64,000 nt of DNA from Acidobacteriota bacterium (GTDB lineage Bacteria > Acidobacteriota > Terriglobia > Acidiferrales > UBA7541): NCBI GenBank assembly GCA_013289585.1, contig JABCZR010000019.1:54110-118109 (forward strand), in the 5' to 3' direction. Positions 50,946-60,393 of this stretch are shown here, in pieces. Position 1 is the first letter of the stretch. Every line of letters starts with the position of its first letter. The notes under the pieces were generated by a model. It ran no database searches, was not told the origin of the DNA, and was given only the letters and a program-made list of their open reading frames with translations. The position numbers and the translations under genes are program-made.

Positions 50946-51416
50946 TTATGGACGATTATCGCGCTCGATTTGCGTGATTTTGTCGAGGCGGCGCTGGTGG
51001 CGGCCGCCGGCGTAGGGAGTGGTCAGGAAGGCTTGGACCATTTCGAGGGCGGCGGCGGGAGTGACGATGCGGGCGCCGAGGGCGAGGACGTTGGCGTCGT
51101 TGTGTTCGCGGGCGAGGCGGGCGGTGATTACGTCGTGAGCCAGAGCGGCGCGGATGCCGCAGACTTTGTTCGCTGCGATGGAGATGCCGATACCGGAGCC
51201 GCAGACGGCGATGCCAACGTCGGATTGTTTTGAGGCCACTCGTTCGCCGACGGCTTTGCCAAAGTCCGGGTAGTCCACGGACTCTTCCGAGGAAGTGCCC
51301 TGGTCGTCGACGGCGTATCCCGCGGACTCGAGATGCTTCCTGATGATTTCCTTGACAAAGAATCCGGCGTGATCGGAGCCGATGGCGATGCGCGGTTTGG
51401 CGGTAGATTCAGTCAT
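50946..51416 (-). CDS. rpiB: ribose 5-phosphate isomerase B
   Basis: Interconverts ribose 5-phosphate and ribulose 5-phosphate in the pentose phosphate pathway. 156 residues: RIAIGSDHAGFFVKEIIRKH at the start (the Asp-His pair of the RpiB active site), then VDYPDFGKAVGERV, the catalytic Cys72 in GIAVCGSGIGISIAANKV, and IRAALAHDVITARLAREHND, ending GRHQRRLDKI. I start at ATG 51416, where the first strand begins; a frame to 51461 would add 15 residues without family sequence. Same strand as glyA and probably co-transcribed with it. Confidence 0.95.
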   Translation of the reverse strand: MTESTAKPRIAIGSDHAGFFVKEIIRKHLESAGYAVDDQGTSSEESVDYPDFGKAVGERVASKQSDVGIAVCGSGIGISIAANKVCGIRAALAHDVITARLAREHNDANVLALGARIVTPAAALEMVQAFLTTPYAGGRHQRRLDKITQIERDNRP

Positions 51417-51645
51417 AGTGACAACGGGCGGGATTGTATCGGAGTGCATTCTGGACTGCAATTCAAGTCAGAGGCAGGTCGCGGGGCACGGCAAGGGTCG
51501 GAAGTCAAACGAGGCGGAGACGCGACCACACAAGTTTCAAACAAATTGTCAGGGTCAGCCAGAGGACTTGGAGCGGTTACTCGCTTGTCGGGGAATGGTA
51601 TAGTTGCGGGAATTCCGGCCACGCCTTAGAAGGAGCGGGTGAACC
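51417..51645. other. intergenic region between rpiB and the cytochrome c / PQQ operon
   Basis: 229 bases between divergent genes, so both promoters should be here. TATAGTTG near 51599 is a weak -10-like box for the forward operon. AAGGAGCGGGTGAACC is the ribosome site for the cytochrome gene. No repeat is seen. Confidence 0.4.
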
Positions 51646-52533
51646 ATGCCTTCCTTATGGATAGGACTTCAGATTATTCGAAGACGTGATTGGCTGATTC
51701 GCTTCAGTTGCGTTTTGACGGCCGCAGCTATGCTCGTCTGCGCGGTTGTGGCGCCGAGTGCGTTCGCGCAAGAGAAGAATCCGTATGCCGGAGACGCAAA
51801 GGCAGCGAAGCTGGGCGAATTTCAGTTTCGGGCGAACTGCGCGTTTTGCCATGGACTGGGGGCGCGAGGTGGAGGGCGTGGACCGGATTTGACGCGCGCG
51901 CAGAAGCGCCATGGGAGTTCGGATTCGGAGTTGTTTCGAACGATCAATGATGGCGTTCCGGGCACAGCCATGCCGCCGAATGGAGCGACGCAGCAGGGCG
52001 TGGGCATGACGGAAGAAGAGATCTGGCAGGTGATCAGCTACATTCGCAGCGTGCAAGTCAAAGCGCCGGCGCAACCGATGGGCGATGCTTCACACGGGAA
52101 ACAACTCTTTTATGGCAGCGCGGCGTGTTCGACCTGCCACATGATTCAAGGGAAGGGCGGGCGGCTGGGGCCGGACCTGAGCACTACCGGGTCGGCGCGT
52201 TCGACGGATTACATTGTGGAGTCCATGCGCAATCCGAGCCGGCGGCTGGCGCAGGGAATCTCCGAGGCGATGAAAGAGTTTTCGCAGGAATACGAAACGA
52301 TCACCGTGGTTACGGGTGACGGGCAGAAATTCATGGGAGTGGTCTTGAATGAAGATCATTTCACGGTGCAGATGATGGATACGCGGGAGAATCTGCACCT
52401 TTTCGAAAAAGACAAGCTGCGATCGCTGGAAAAGAGCAGAGAATCTCTGATGCCAGCTTACGATCCGAAGAGTCTGAGTGATAAGGATCTGCAGGATATC
52501 GTTGCATACCTGCTCTTGGTGGGTGCGCAATGA
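51646..52533 (+). CDS. exported dihaem cytochrome c
   Basis: A 295-residue periplasmic electron carrier. It has a signal region (FSCVLTAAAMLVCAVVAPS, ending AFAQ) and two haem c sites, Cys65-Ala-Phe-Cys-His69 (FRANCAFCHGLGARGGG) and Cys161-Ser-Thr-Cys-His165 (SAACSTCHMIQGKGGRLGP). A C-terminal region of beta strands (VVTGDGQKFMGVVLNEDHFT, VQMMDTRENLHLFEKDKLRS) resembles the domain found at the end of membrane-bound dehydrogenase haem proteins (the ones starting with GTPxxP-type PQQ enzymes). It overlaps the PQQ dehydrogenase gene by four bases and is very likely its electron acceptor. Confidence 0.92.
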   Translation: MPSLWIGLQIIRRRDWLIRFSCVLTAAAMLVCAVVAPSAFAQEKNPYAGDAKAAKLGEFQFRANCAFCHGLGARGGGRGPDLTRAQKRHGSSDSELFRTINDGVPGTAMPPNGATQQGVGMTEEEIWQVISYIRSVQVKAPAQPMGDASHGKQLFYGSAACSTCHMIQGKGGRLGPDLSTTGSARSTDYIVESMRNPSRRLAQGISEAMKEFSQEYETITVVTGDGQKFMGVVLNEDHFTVQMMDTRENLHLFEKDKLRSLEKSRESLMPAYDPKSLSDKDLQDIVAYLLLVGAQ

Positions 52534-54176
52534 AGAACGCTTCGATGCCTCATGAATCCAAAAGCAGATTACTCGCTACGCTCGGAATGGCGGTGCTTTC
52601 CAGTTTGCCGATTGCCATTGCAGCGCTGAGTTTCCTTGCCCCGCCGTCGTCGGCGCAGGTGACGGCGCAGCGGCTGCTGGACGCGGGCAAAGAGCCACAG
52701 AATTGGCTGATGTATTCGGGCGACTATGCGGGCCGGCGGTACAGCACGCTGGAGCAGATTAATTCCGAGAACGCGGCGTCGCTCGCGCCCAAGTGGGCTT
52801 ATCAGACGATGGGCGGCGGAAAATTTGAAACGACGCCGCTGGTGGTGGACGGGATTTTGTACGGCACGGGGCAGGATGATCGAGTGTTCGCGCTGGATGC
52901 GCGCTCGGGGCGGCCGATCTGGCAGTATCAGCGGGCGCTTCCGGGAGACATTCGCCCGTGCTGCGGGCGGGTGAATCGGGGACTCGCGATTCTGGGCGAC
53001 AAAGTTTTTCTTGGGACGCTCGACGCACACGTGATGGCGCTGGACGCGAAGACAGGAAACGTAGCGTGGGACGTCACTGCTGTCGATTACCGCGGAGGGT
53101 ACAGCATTACGCTGGCTCCGCTGGTCATCAAGAATCTGGTGATCATCGGTGTTTCCGGCGGGGAGTACGGGATTCGCGGATTTATTGATGCCTACGACGC
53201 AGCGACGGGAGAGCGCAAGTGGCGCTTCTACACGGTTCCCGGTCCGGGCGAGCCGGGACACGAGACGTGGGAGGGCGACTCTTGGGAGATCGGTGGCGCG
53301 CCGGCGTGGATTACGGGCACCTATGATCCGGTTACGAATACTACCTATTGGACGACGGGGAATCCTTCGCCTTCGAATCGGGGCGAGGGGCGCGCGGGGG
53401 ACAATCTGTACAGCAATTCATTGCTGGCGCTCGAGCCGGAAACAGGAAAGCTCAAATGGTATTTTCAGTTTTCGAAGCATGATGAGCATGATTACGATGC
53501 CACGCAGGTGCCCGTGCTGGTAGAACAGGGCAATAAGCATCTGATACTCCAGGCGAACCGCAACGGATTTTTCTACGTGATCGATCGCGTCAACGGGAAG
53601 CTGATTAATGCGAACGCTTACGCCAAAGTGACGTGGAGCGATTCGAAAGATGCAAGCGGCACGCCGATTGCCCGGAAGGACGCTTCGCCAACTCCGGAAG
53701 GGAATCGCGTGTGTCCGGGCGCGGCTGGAGCGACGAACTGGATGTCGCCGACGTACGATCCGCAGACGAAACTTTTCTACGTTACGGCGCGGGAGCAGTG
53801 CGACATATTCAGCACGGCGCCACAGCCGTACGAAGCAGGGCACGCTTATTACGGGAGCGCGTATTTTCCGAATGACGATGCCGCGCCGTTTACGGGCGCG
53901 CTGCGCGCGATCGAGCCCAGTACGGGAAAAATCAAATGGGAGTGGAAGCATCCCTCGCCTACGTGGTCCGGGGTGCTCTCGACGGCGGGAGGTCTGGTGT
54001 TTTCGGGTGACGCGGAGGGAAACTTTATTGCGCTCGATGCCGCATCGGGGAAAGCGCTGTGGCATTTTCAATGCGGGGCATCGGTTTACGCCTCGCCGAT
54101 GACGTTCGCGGTGGACGGGAAACAGTATGTGGCAGTAGCGGCAGGGTCGGCGCTGTTCACATTCGCATTACCCTGA
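52530..54176 (+). CDS. PQQ-dependent alcohol dehydrogenase, lanthanide-type signature
   Basis: An exported quinoprotein of 548 residues (signal peptide ending SSAQ) built as an eight-bladed propeller. The vicinal disulfide Cys144-Cys145 is in RPCCGRVNRG; PQQ motifs include NWLMYSGDYAGRRYSTLEQI, GDSWEIGGAPAWITGTYDP and WTTGNPSPSNRG; the tryptophan-docking repeats recur. The catalytic region reads KHDEHDYDATQVPVL: Asp321 is the catalytic base and Asp323, two residues later, is the extra acid that marks lanthanide-dependent enzymes (XoxF, PedH), where calcium enzymes have Ala or Ser. Substrate class (methanol, ethanol or other alcohol) cannot be told. Its cytochrome c partner is encoded just upstream. 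Confidence 0.88.
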   Translation: MKNASMPHESKSRLLATLGMAVLSSLPIAIAALSFLAPPSSAQVTAQRLLDAGKEPQNWLMYSGDYAGRRYSTLEQINSENAASLAPKWAYQTMGGGKFETTPLVVDGILYGTGQDDRVFALDARSGRPIWQYQRALPGDIRPCCGRVNRGLAILGDKVFLGTLDAHVMALDAKTGNVAWDVTAVDYRGGYSITLAPLVIKNLVIIGVSGGEYGIRGFIDAYDAATGERKWRFYTVPGPGEPGHETWEGDSWEIGGAPAWITGTYDPVTNTTYWTTGNPSPSNRGEGRAGDNLYSNSLLALEPETGKLKWYFQFSKHDEHDYDATQVPVLVEQGNKHLILQANRNGFFYVIDRVNGKLINANAYAKVTWSDSKDASGTPIARKDASPTPEGNRVCPGAAGATNWMSPTYDPQTKLFYVTAREQCDIFSTAPQPYEAGHAYYGSAYFPNDDAAPFTGALRAIEPSTGKIKWEWKHPSPTWSGVLSTAGGLVFSGDAEGNFIALDAASGKALWHFQCGASVYASPMTFAVDGKQYVAVAAGSALFTFALP

Positions 54177-54270
54177 ACCAGGTCCGGGGATTCTCTCCGG
54201 GAAGTTCCAGATCAAAATACGATTACAGTGGCAAGCGCGAGCGGCGATTTCACGCTATACTTGGAAGGTT

Positions 54271-55950
54271 ATGCTGTCGGTCAACAACATCACTATGCGG
54301 TTCGGGCCGCGCGTTCTCTTCGAGAATGTGACGTGCACATTCATGGCTGGGCGTCGGTACGCAGTGAGCGGGCCGAACGGAGCCGGCAAGTCAACGTTCA
54401 TGAAGATCTTGACCGGGGAGCTGGAGCCGACGAACGGCTCAATAACCCGGCCGAAAAAAATGGGCGTTCTGCGGCAGGACCAGTTTGCGTTCGACCAGTA
54501 TCGCGTAATTGACACAGTGATCATGGGCAATGCGTCGCTGTGGAAGGCGCTGGAGGAGCGCGACAAGCTCTACACCAAGCCGCACGACGAGCTGACCGAC
54601 GCCGACGGCATGCGGCTGGGAGAACTCGAAGGAATTGTCGGTGAAGAGGGCGGCTACACGGCGGAGGCCGATGCCGCGGTGCTGCTGGACGGGCTGGGAG
54701 TCGAGGACACGCTGCACGAGCGCAAGATGGGTGAATTGCAAGGCGGACAGAAAGTGCGCGTGCTGCTGGCGCAAGCGCTTTTCGGTAATCCCACGGCGCT
54801 GCTGCTGGACGAGCCGACGAACAACCTGGACTTGGATTCCGTGCACTGGCTGCAGCGATATCTCTGCGATTACGAAGGCGTGCTGATCGTCATTTCGCAC
54901 GACCGGCATTTTTTGAACAGCGTTTGCACGCATACGGCGGACATCGACTACGAAACGATCATCATGTATATCGGTGGGTACGACGACATGGTGATGGCCA
55001 AGACGCAGATACGCGGGCGAATCGAAGCGGACAACGCGAATCGCGAAAAGAAAATTGCGCAGTTGCAGGATTTCATCGCGCGGTTTTCTGCGGGAACGCG
55101 CTCGGCGCAGGCGACTTCGCGGAAAAAGGAAGTGGAGCGGCTGCAGACTGCGGAGCTGGCGAGGAGCAACATCCAGCGGCCGTACATCAAGTTTGACATG
55201 AAGCGGAATTCAGGGAAGCATCCGCTGGAGATTCGCAGCGTCGAGAAATCCTACGAGGATCTGAAAGTGATTCCGCGATTCTCGGCGAGCGTGATACGCG
55301 GTGAAAAAATTGCGTTGATGGGACGCAATGGCGCGGGGAAAACCACGATGCTGAGATCGCTGGTGCGCAACGCGCCGGGCTTCATTGACGACGACGAAAA
55401 ACAATTCCCGATTGATGGCGGCGAGGTGCGGTGGGGGCACGAAGTGGCGGTGGGCTACTTCGCACAGGAGCATGGAGTCTCCATCACCAAAGGAATGACC
55501 GCGATCGAATGGCTGTGGCAATTTGACCCGGCCGCTTCGCAGCAGGAGCTGCGCGGCCTGATGGGGCAGATGCTTTTCAGCGGAGAAGACGCGTTGAAGC
55601 CGACGCGGGCGCTTTCCGGCGGCGAGTCGGCGCGGCTGATTTTTTGCCGATTGATGCTGCAGAAGCCGAATTTTCTGGTGCTGGACGAGCCGACGAACCA
55701 CCTGGATCTGGAATCCATCAACGCGCTCAACATCGCGCTGCAGAAGTACGATGGCACGGTGCTGCTGGTTACACACGACCATGACGTGATTGACGAAGTC
55801 GCGACGCGCATCTGGCATTTTCAAGACGGGAAGATCGAAGACTTCAAGGGGCCGTACGAAGAGTTCGTGGCCTACGAAGAAGCGAAAGCCGCACAATCCC
55901 CGGCGGCTGCGCCACGCGCTGCCACTCGCCGCGCTTCGGTCCCTTCATAG
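54271..55950 (+). CDS. ABC-F family ATPase (YbiT-like)
   Basis: A soluble tandem ABC ATPase of 559 residues that acts on the ribosome E site rather than as a transporter. First domain: GPNGAGKST, signature with LQGGQ (degenerate from LSGGQ), ALLLDEPTNNLDLDSV, ISHDRHFLNSV. Linker of about 60 residues, charged and helical (RIEADNANREKKIAQLQDF, ATSRKKEVERLQ). Second domain: GRNGAGKTT, LSGGESARLIF, FLVLDEPTNHLDLESI, VTHDHDVIDEV. The length of the first ABC domain and linker fits YbiT. The C-terminus is a short Ala-rich tail. GGAAGG precedes ATG 54271. Its stop overlaps the convergent flavoprotein gene by six bases. Confidence 0.93.
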   Translation: MLSVNNITMRFGPRVLFENVTCTFMAGRRYAVSGPNGAGKSTFMKILTGELEPTNGSITRPKKMGVLRQDQFAFDQYRVIDTVIMGNASLWKALEERDKLYTKPHDELTDADGMRLGELEGIVGEEGGYTAEADAAVLLDGLGVEDTLHERKMGELQGGQKVRVLLAQALFGNPTALLLDEPTNNLDLDSVHWLQRYLCDYEGVLIVISHDRHFLNSVCTHTADIDYETIIMYIGGYDDMVMAKTQIRGRIEADNANREKKIAQLQDFIARFSAGTRSAQATSRKKEVERLQTAELARSNIQRPYIKFDMKRNSGKHPLEIRSVEKSYEDLKVIPRFSASVIRGEKIALMGRNGAGKTTMLRSLVRNAPGFIDDDEKQFPIDGGEVRWGHEVAVGYFAQEHGVSITKGMTAIEWLWQFDPAASQQELRGLMGQMLFSGEDALKPTRALSGGESARLIFCRLMLQKPNFLVLDEPTNHLDLESINALNIALQKYDGTVLLVTHDHDVIDEVATRIWHFQDGKIEDFKGPYEEFVAYEEAKAAQSPAAAPRAATRRASVPS

Positions 55951-57108
55951 AGCTCGTCCCGCGGCTGCGCCGGAAGCCCAAGCCCATTGAAAATTGAAAC
56001 CTCCCAGATGACCGGTGACGTCCACAACCTCGCCGATGAAGAACAGTCCGGGGACTTTTTTTGTCTCCATGGTTTTGCTCGATAGTTCGTTTGTGTCGAC
56101 GCCGCCAGCGGTGACTTCAGCTTTTTCGTAGCCTTCGGTTCCCGCGGGTCTCAGAATCCATTCATGGACTCGTCGTTCCAATTGTTCGAGGGAGTCGTTG
56201 GTCCAGTTGGCCGGGGCGTTTGCTTCCAGCCAGCGATCGGCGAACCGCTTTGGAAGAATTTTCAGAAAGGCGGAACGTGCTGCGGCGATGTTTCGAGCTT
56301 TCGCCGTCTGAATCGCAGGGGTGATTTCACGGCCTGGGGCGAGATCGATTTGGACGGACTGGCCCTTCTCCCAATAGGAGGAGATCTGCAAGATGGCCGG
56401 TCCGCTCAGACCACGATGGGTGATCAGCATTTTTTCGTGGAAGGAATGATGATTGGTGGAGGCGATGACTTCAGCCGATACGCCCGCCAAGTCGCTGTAC
56501 AGTTTGTAGTCTTTTCCCCCGAGGAGTAAGGGGACCAGGCCCGGCTTTGTGGGGACGATGTTCAAGCCGAACTCACGGGCGAGATCGTAGCCGAACGCAG
56601 TGGCGCCGATTTTGGGAATGGAAAGCCCTCCGGTTGCGACGACCAGTGCGGGCGCGTGAAATTCGGCGGCTTCGGTTCGAACGATGAAGTGCGTCGTTCG
56701 CTGTACCTCGCGGATTTTGTAGTTGAGAAAGATCTGCACACTCGCGGCTTGGCTCTCCACTTCGAGCATATCCGTGATGTTTTGTGCGGAGCGATCGCAG
56801 AAAAGCTGTCCCAGCGTTTTCTCATGATAGGGGATGCGATGCTTTTCAACGAGAGTAATGAAATCGGCGGGAGTGTAGCGAGCCAGGGCGGATTTCGCGA
56901 AGTGCTCGTTGGCGGAGATGAAGTTTTCCGGACGACAATGGAGGTTGGTGAAATTGCAGCGGCCTCCGCCGGAAATCAGGATTTTCTTTCCGATCTTATC
57001 GGCGCGTTCGAGCACAGCGACACGGCGTCCGCGTTTGCCGGCCTCGATGGCGCAGAGCAGCCCGGCGGCCCCGGCGCCAAGAATCAAAGCGTCAAATTTA
57101 TGAATCAA
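55945..57108 (-). CDS. BaiN/HI0933-like flavoprotein
   Basis: A 387-residue FAD enzyme of the HI0933/BaiN (YhiN) family. The Rossmann motif is in ALILGAGAAGLLCAIEAGKR; the family block GKKILISGGGRCNFTNLH, the second dinucleotide motif LVVATGGLSIPKIGATAFGY and the C-terminal FFIGEVVDVTGHLGGFNFQW are exact family matches, the latter containing the FAD-binding GGFN. In gut bacteria relatives reduce bile acids; in most bacteria the role is unknown. It is convergent with the ABC-F gene before it and divergent from the next ABC-F gene, whose start is 95 bases away. Confidence 0.9.
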   Translation of the reverse strand: MIHKFDALILGAGAAGLLCAIEAGKRGRRVAVLERADKIGKKILISGGGRCNFTNLHCRPENFISANEHFAKSALARYTPADFITLVEKHRIPYHEKTLGQLFCDRSAQNITDMLEVESQAASVQIFLNYKIREVQRTTHFIVRTEAAEFHAPALVVATGGLSIPKIGATAFGYDLAREFGLNIVPTKPGLVPLLLGGKDYKLYSDLAGVSAEVIASTNHHSFHEKMLITHRGLSGPAILQISSYWEKGQSVQIDLAPGREITPAIQTAKARNIAAARSAFLKILPKRFADRWLEANAPANWTNDSLEQLERRVHEWILRPAGTEGYEKAEVTAGGVDTNELSSKTMETKKVPGLFFIGEVVDVTGHLGGFNFQWAWASGAAAGRAL

Positions 57109-57202
57109 GGAAGAATCTCATCGGATTGCGTAGTACCCGCAGCGGAATTTCCGCAGCGGTTGCACTCAAGGTTAAACTAAGTCCGGGAGAAGGCCGAGAA
57201 AT

Positions 57203-59017
57203 TTGCCACCGATTATCAGCGCGCAAGGACTTTCGAAGAAGTACGGCGCCGCGCCGCTGTTCCAGAATATTTCGTTCACGGTGTCCCAGGGGGATCGCAT
57301 CGGCGTGATCGGACCGAATGGTTCGGGCAAGTCGACGCTGCTGGAGATGCTGATGGGGCGCGTCAAGCTGGACAGCGGTGACGTGGCGATTCGCAAAGGG
57401 ACGCGGCTGAGTTACGTGGCGCAAATTTCGGAGTTTGCCGCGAGCGTGACGATTCGAATGGTGATCGAAAACGCTCTGGAGCGAGCTGCGGTGCATGGTG
57501 GCGAGCGCGCGTCGCGATTTGCCGAGACGCTGGGCCGCGCGGGCTTTGGGGACTTGGAGGCGGAAGCCGCGACACTATCGGGTGGCTGGCGCAAACGCCT
57601 GGCTATTGCCGAAGCTTTGGTGCAGGCGCCGGACATTCTGCTGCTCGATGAGCCTACCAATCATCTGGATCTTGCCGGGATTCAATGGCTCGAAGGTGTC
57701 CTGCAGAACGCGGCGTTTGCGTGCGTGGTGGTGAGCCACGACCGCTATTTTCTGGAGAACGTCGTGAACGAGATGGTGGAGCTGAATCGCGCTTACGAAG
57801 ACGGGGCGCTGCGCGTAAACGGGAACTACAGCAGTTTTCTGGAAGCGAAGGAAGAGTATCTTCACGCGCAGAAAAAGAGGCAGGAGTCGCTAGAGAATCG
57901 CGTGCATACGGAACTGGAGTGGCTGCGGCGCGGGCCGAAGGCGCGGGCTACAAAGGCAAAGGCGCGGATTGACAAGGCGCACGAGATGATCGGCGAGCTC
58001 GCGGAAATGAACGCGCGGAGCCGCACCGGCAGCGCGGAAATCGATTTCTCCGCGACAAACCGGAAAACGAAGCAGCTCATCACACTGGAAGGGGTTTCTT
58101 TCGGGATTGGCAGCCGCGCATTGTTCAAGGACATTCATTTCAGCGTGACGTCGGGCATGCGCGTGGGACTTGTGGGACCGAACGGCAGCGGCAAGACAAC
58201 CTTGCTGCGTTTGCTGCGGGGAGACTTGAAGCCGGAATCCGGCAAGATCCGGCGCGCTGAAGGTTTGCGGATCGTGTATTTCGACCAGAATCGCGAGCTC
58301 GATCCTGATATTACGCTGCGCCGCGCGCTTGCTCCGGACAGCGACGCAGTGATTTATCAGGAGCGAGTGATTCACGTGGCCGCTTGGGCGGAAAGGTTTT
58401 TGTTTTCAAGTGAAAATCTGAATCAGCGCGTCGGCCGGCTTTCCGGCGGAGAACGAGCGCGCGTGTTGATCGCGCAACTGATGCTCCAGCCGGCGGACGT
58501 TCTGTTGCTCGACGAACCCACGAACGACCTCGACATTCCGACACTGGAAATTCTGGAAGAGAGCCTGCTGGAATATCCCGGAGCGCTAGTGCTGGTGACG
58601 CACGATCGATTCATGCTGGATCGTGTTTCGACGGTGGTGCTCGGGCTGGATGGCCTGGGAACTGCAGAACGGTTTGCGGATTATTCGCAGTGGGATGCCT
58701 GGCAGCGGTCCCGGCGTTCCGAGACCGTTGCCCAAGCGGCGAAAATAAACCGCGGTTCGAGCGGTACGGCGCAAGCCATTGGCCCTGTCGCAAAGAAGAA
58801 ACTTTCGTACTCGGAATCCCGGGAATACGAGAACATGGAAAGCATCATCGCCGAAGCCGAGAAGGATCTGCAAAAGAAGCACGCTGCGTTGGAAAATCCG
58901 GAGATCACCGGTGAGCGGGCCAGCCTGCAGAAAGCCTGCAGCGAATTAGACGAAGTCCAAAAACGAATAGATACCCTCTACGCGCGCTGGGCGGAGCTGG
59001 AACAGAAGCAAAGCTGA
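57203..59017 (+). CDS. ABC-F family ATPase (Uup-like)
   Basis: A second tandem ABC-F ATPase, 604 residues. First domain: GPNGSGKST, LSGGWRKRLA (Uup-like signature variant), DILLLDEPTNHLDLAGI, VVSHDRYFLENV. The linker carries a charged coiled coil (KKRQESLENRVHTELEWLRR). Second domain: GPNGSGKTT, LSGGERARVLIAQLM, DVLLLDEPTNDLDIPTL, VTHDRFMLDRV. A C-terminal helical extension of about 70 residues (SYSESREYENMESIIAEAEK) is the Uup-type coiled-coil DNA-binding tail, so Uup is the best assignment. The start is TTG 57203, preceded by GGGAGAAGG; no ATG lies close by. It is not closely similar to the YbiT-like copy. Confidence 0.9.
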   Translation: MPPIISAQGLSKKYGAAPLFQNISFTVSQGDRIGVIGPNGSGKSTLLEMLMGRVKLDSGDVAIRKGTRLSYVAQISEFAASVTIRMVIENALERAAVHGGERASRFAETLGRAGFGDLEAEAATLSGGWRKRLAIAEALVQAPDILLLDEPTNHLDLAGIQWLEGVLQNAAFACVVVSHDRYFLENVVNEMVELNRAYEDGALRVNGNYSSFLEAKEEYLHAQKKRQESLENRVHTELEWLRRGPKARATKAKARIDKAHEMIGELAEMNARSRTGSAEIDFSATNRKTKQLITLEGVSFGIGSRALFKDIHFSVTSGMRVGLVGPNGSGKTTLLRLLRGDLKPESGKIRRAEGLRIVYFDQNRELDPDITLRRALAPDSDAVIYQERVIHVAAWAERFLFSSENLNQRVGRLSGGERARVLIAQLMLQPADVLLLDEPTNDLDIPTLEILEESLLEYPGALVLVTHDRFMLDRVSTVVLGLDGLGTAERFADYSQWDAWQRSRRSETVAQAAKINRGSSGTAQAIGPVAKKKLSYSESREYENMESIIAEAEKDLQKKHAALENPEITGERASLQKACSELDEVQKRIDTLYARWAELEQKQS

Positions 59018-59050
59018 AATTGGATGAGTCAGGTCGCGAGCGGTTGCGCG

Positions 59051-60010
59051 CTAGCGTTTCAGGAATTCAATCAGCACGGGATTGACGATTTCAGGGTGCT
59101 CGTAGAAGGGCACGTGAGCCGCATCATTGATGGCATGAAATTCGGCTTGTGGAATCGCTCTGCGCACTTCGTCGCTCAAAGCGAACGGTACGTCCCGGTC
59201 CGCGCGGCCCCAGATCAGTAGCACGGGCTTCCCGCTTTTTCCGACCTGCGCAAACGCTGTGGTGTTGTCCTGCGAGAGAAAGTCACGGATGGTCGAAAGG
59301 ATGGCGTTCCGGAAACCCACGTAGTGCATCTGGGTCGAATACTTTGCAAAATAATCAGGGTAGCGTTCGGGACGCACGAAGTCGTTCCGTTGTGAAGCCG
59401 CCATCGTCGGCGCAATTTGTACGTCCATGACGAAGCCGCCTAGCAAACGAGTGCGCAACGGCCACGGCGGCGTGAAACCCTTGCCGTACGGCGGATCGAA
59501 AAGCACAATCTTTCGAACGCGCTCCGGATGCCGCACCGCGAAGTTGATGACGATCGGCCCGCCCATCGAAACCCCCACGATGTCCACGGGGATCCTGATG
59601 CTAAGCGCGCCGAGCAGTTGCGCAAGCTGCTGGTCAAAAAGATCGGGGTTGTACTGCGCATCCGGCCGGTCCGACCAGCCCCGGCCATAGAGATCGTAAC
59701 GAAGGACGCGGAAGCCCGCCAGGGTTAGCGCCTCAAAAGTAGGATCCCAAATGTAATAAGGCACCGAAAAACCATGGACCAGGACGACCATAGGTGCGTC
59801 CGTTGGTCCAACGAGCTCGTAGTGGGTCACTCCCAGGCCAAGTCGCACGTAGCTTCCGCCGTACGCGCGCGCTTCTGCGCTCTGCCGCGCCGTGTCGTCC
59901 ATCGTCAGTTTTTCCTGGTCGGCGCGCCGATAGACTACATATGCGCAAGCTGCCGTTGCTGCTGCGAGCAACACCAACGCAATTGCCACAATTCTCAGAA
60001 CTCGCGTCAT
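59051..60010 (-). CDS. alpha/beta hydrolase with N-terminal membrane anchor
   Basis: A 319-residue hydrolase. After a transmembrane anchor or signal (RVLRIVAIALVLLAAATAAC) comes a complete alpha/beta fold: VVLVHGFSVPYYIWDPTFEA (oxyanion HG), RVLRYDLYGRGWSDRPD, the nucleophile Ser in DIVGVSMGGPIVI, then a helical lid and GKPVLLIWGRADRDVP with the acid and NDAAHVPFYEHPEI with the His. It is most like epoxide hydrolase/lipase-type hydrolases; the substrate is unknown. I start at ATG 60010 because AGGCGAAGA lies just upstream and the next residues form the signal; the longer frame to 60136 would begin with unlikely sequence. Confidence 0.85.
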   Translation of the reverse strand: MTRVLRIVAIALVLLAAATAACAYVVYRRADQEKLTMDDTARQSAEARAYGGSYVRLGLGVTHYELVGPTDAPMVVLVHGFSVPYYIWDPTFEALTLAGFRVLRYDLYGRGWSDRPDAQYNPDLFDQQLAQLLGALSIRIPVDIVGVSMGGPIVINFAVRHPERVRKIVLFDPPYGKGFTPPWPLRTRLLGGFVMDVQIAPTMAASQRNDFVRPERYPDYFAKYSTQMHYVGFRNAILSTIRDFLSQDNTTAFAQVGKSGKPVLLIWGRADRDVPFALSDEVRRAIPQAEFHAINDAAHVPFYEHPEIVNPVLIEFLKR

Positions 60011-60393
60011 TCTTCGCCTCATTCGGCCGCGCGAATCAGCAGGGCTCGGTGCAAACAATCTGCAGGACACCTTTGGTGCGGCCAGCTTAGCAGGAAGTTC
60101 CAGCCGACCCAAGAGCGTGCGCAGTGTGTGCTTCATCCGCGTGGATTACTCTTGAACTTCACCCTGGCGTTCTGTCGAGCACGCAAATCGCGCTCCTAAC
60201 AGGACCCGCGCTGCCACCTGTCCCAATTCTGTCCTTCGGGCCGTTGCATTTATTTTCCAATTGCACTATTAAATAGATCCAACAGTGGTTCCAATACCCC
60301 TGTGTTTCCGAGCCAAGAAGCAGTTTGTCCCGTCAGGAGTTCTCGAACATGAGGACCCGGCCACCCGTCATCCCAAGACCTGAGTCGCTTGGC
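60011..60393. other. intergenic region before the sedolisin gene
   Basis: About 380 bases between the divergent hydrolase and the sedolisin leader structure. No promoter boxes, tRNA or known riboswitch core is visible, and the longer hydrolase frame is not convincing here. The leader structure at 60394-60446 is listed separately. Confidence 0.4.
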
